Shown: in pieces, positions 63,985-64,000 of the stretch | How positions within the stretch are numbered: position 1 is the stretch's first letter | Layout: the number at the start of each line of letters is the position of its first letter | Origin: Thermohalobaculum xanthum | Lineage (GTDB): Bacteria > Pseudomonadota > Alphaproteobacteria > Rhodobacterales > Rhodobacteraceae | Reading direction: 5' to 3' | Assembly: GCF_016623495.1 (NCBI RefSeq) | Contig: NZ_JAEHHL010000005.1 | Coordinates: forward strand, 1-64,000 | DNA: 64,000 nt | Notes under the pieces: model-generated | Database searches by the model: none | Told to the model about the DNA's origin: nothing | What the model saw: the letters and a program-made list of their open reading frames with translations, nothing else | Program-made: the position numbers and the translations under genes

Positions 63985-64000
63985 ATGCGCCTTGCCTTCA
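63985..64000 (+). CDS. fmt: 5' end of a probable methionyl-tRNA formyltransferase gene (partial)
   Basis: Six bases after the def stop an ATG begins M-R-L-A-F before the edge of the window. Fmt commonly starts M-R-x-x-F-M-G-T-P and often follows def. With only five codons visible, this is a guess based on position. Confidence 0.35.

Overview
This is a high-GC chromosomal stretch of an alphaproteobacterium, most likely a member of the Rhodobacterales. Three things point there. The L-malyl-CoA lyase at 60434-61414 closely resembles the Rhodobacter sphaeroides Mcl1 enzyme. The order ruvC-ruvA-ruvB ... ybgC-tolQ-tolR-tolA-tolB-pal-cpoB-tilS-ftsH is the usual alphaproteobacterial one. A direct repeat GTTC-N7-GTTC, the alphaproteobacterial form of the LexA box, lies upstream of the UvrD/PcrA helicase gene. 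I see no prophage, insertion sequence, integron, CRISPR array, rRNA or tRNA. The window is dense core chromosome with about 69 genes, and no gap between genes exceeds 300 bases.

Layout. 1-5573 (minus strand): a run made of pcrA, the potassium channel subunit gene trkH, a fatty acid hydroxylase/sterol desaturase-type gene, a methyltransferase gene and the start of an unidentified gene cut by the window edge. 5768-7417: msrA and prmA. 7508-7726: a DUF1127 gene with a candidate heat-shock sigma (RpoH) promoter, divergent from ruvCAB (7970-10222), which is followed by a coupled gene of unknown function. 10897-20789: a secreted cysteine-repeat protein, then ybgC, the Tol-Pal envelope machine, cpoB, tilS and ftsH. 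20920-28972 (minus strand): two tandem paralogous mini-lipoproteins, lpd, DUF924, an MFS transporter, queA, a periplasmic cyclophilin and a CoA-transferase. 29189-34563: a complete branched-chain amino acid ABC transporter livHMGF, a small DUF6867 membrane protein and livK, closed by a strong terminator. 34636-39945: a class IV aminotransferase, a thioesterase, a flavoprotein, an orphan amidoligase, a small HNH protein, an SDR and a twin-helix membrane protein. 39949-45565: cobalamin adenosyltransferase, lytic transglycosylase, etfBA, a NYN-OST-HTH RNA-binding/nuclease protein and 3-hydroxybutyryl-CoA dehydrogenase. 45714-51078: YceI, cytochrome b561, YbaK, TlpA-like thioredoxin, argH, an LptM-like mini-lipoprotein and lysA. 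51166-58647: the giant TIGR02302/DUF4175 protein, a zinc-ribbon protein with a Pro-Glu repeat, ftsEX, plsC and a methyltransferase. 58672-64000: accA, an OmpA-type lipoprotein, mcl1, a four-gene lipoprotein cluster, def, and 16 bases that look like the start of fmt.

How it fits together. Envelope biology dominates: Tol-Pal, CpoB, FtsH, FtsEX, lytic transglycosylase, OmpA-like and BamE-like lipoproteins, and an LptM-like peptide. A second theme is acyl-CoA and C2/C3 carbon metabolism: acetyl/propionyl-type CoA-transferase, ETF, 3-hydroxybutyryl-CoA dehydrogenase, AccA, Mcl1 and the adenosyl-B12-making enzyme. These suit an organism that uses the ethylmalonyl-CoA pathway, although its signature genes (ccr, ecm, mcd) are not in the window. 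The least explained content is a set of small exported proteins: the tandem GLIVDEG mini-lipoproteins, the three tandem BamE-like proteins behind a DUF4410-like lipoprotein, and the 2 x 4-cysteine GLG1-like protein. I found no self-contained exotic system and do not claim one.
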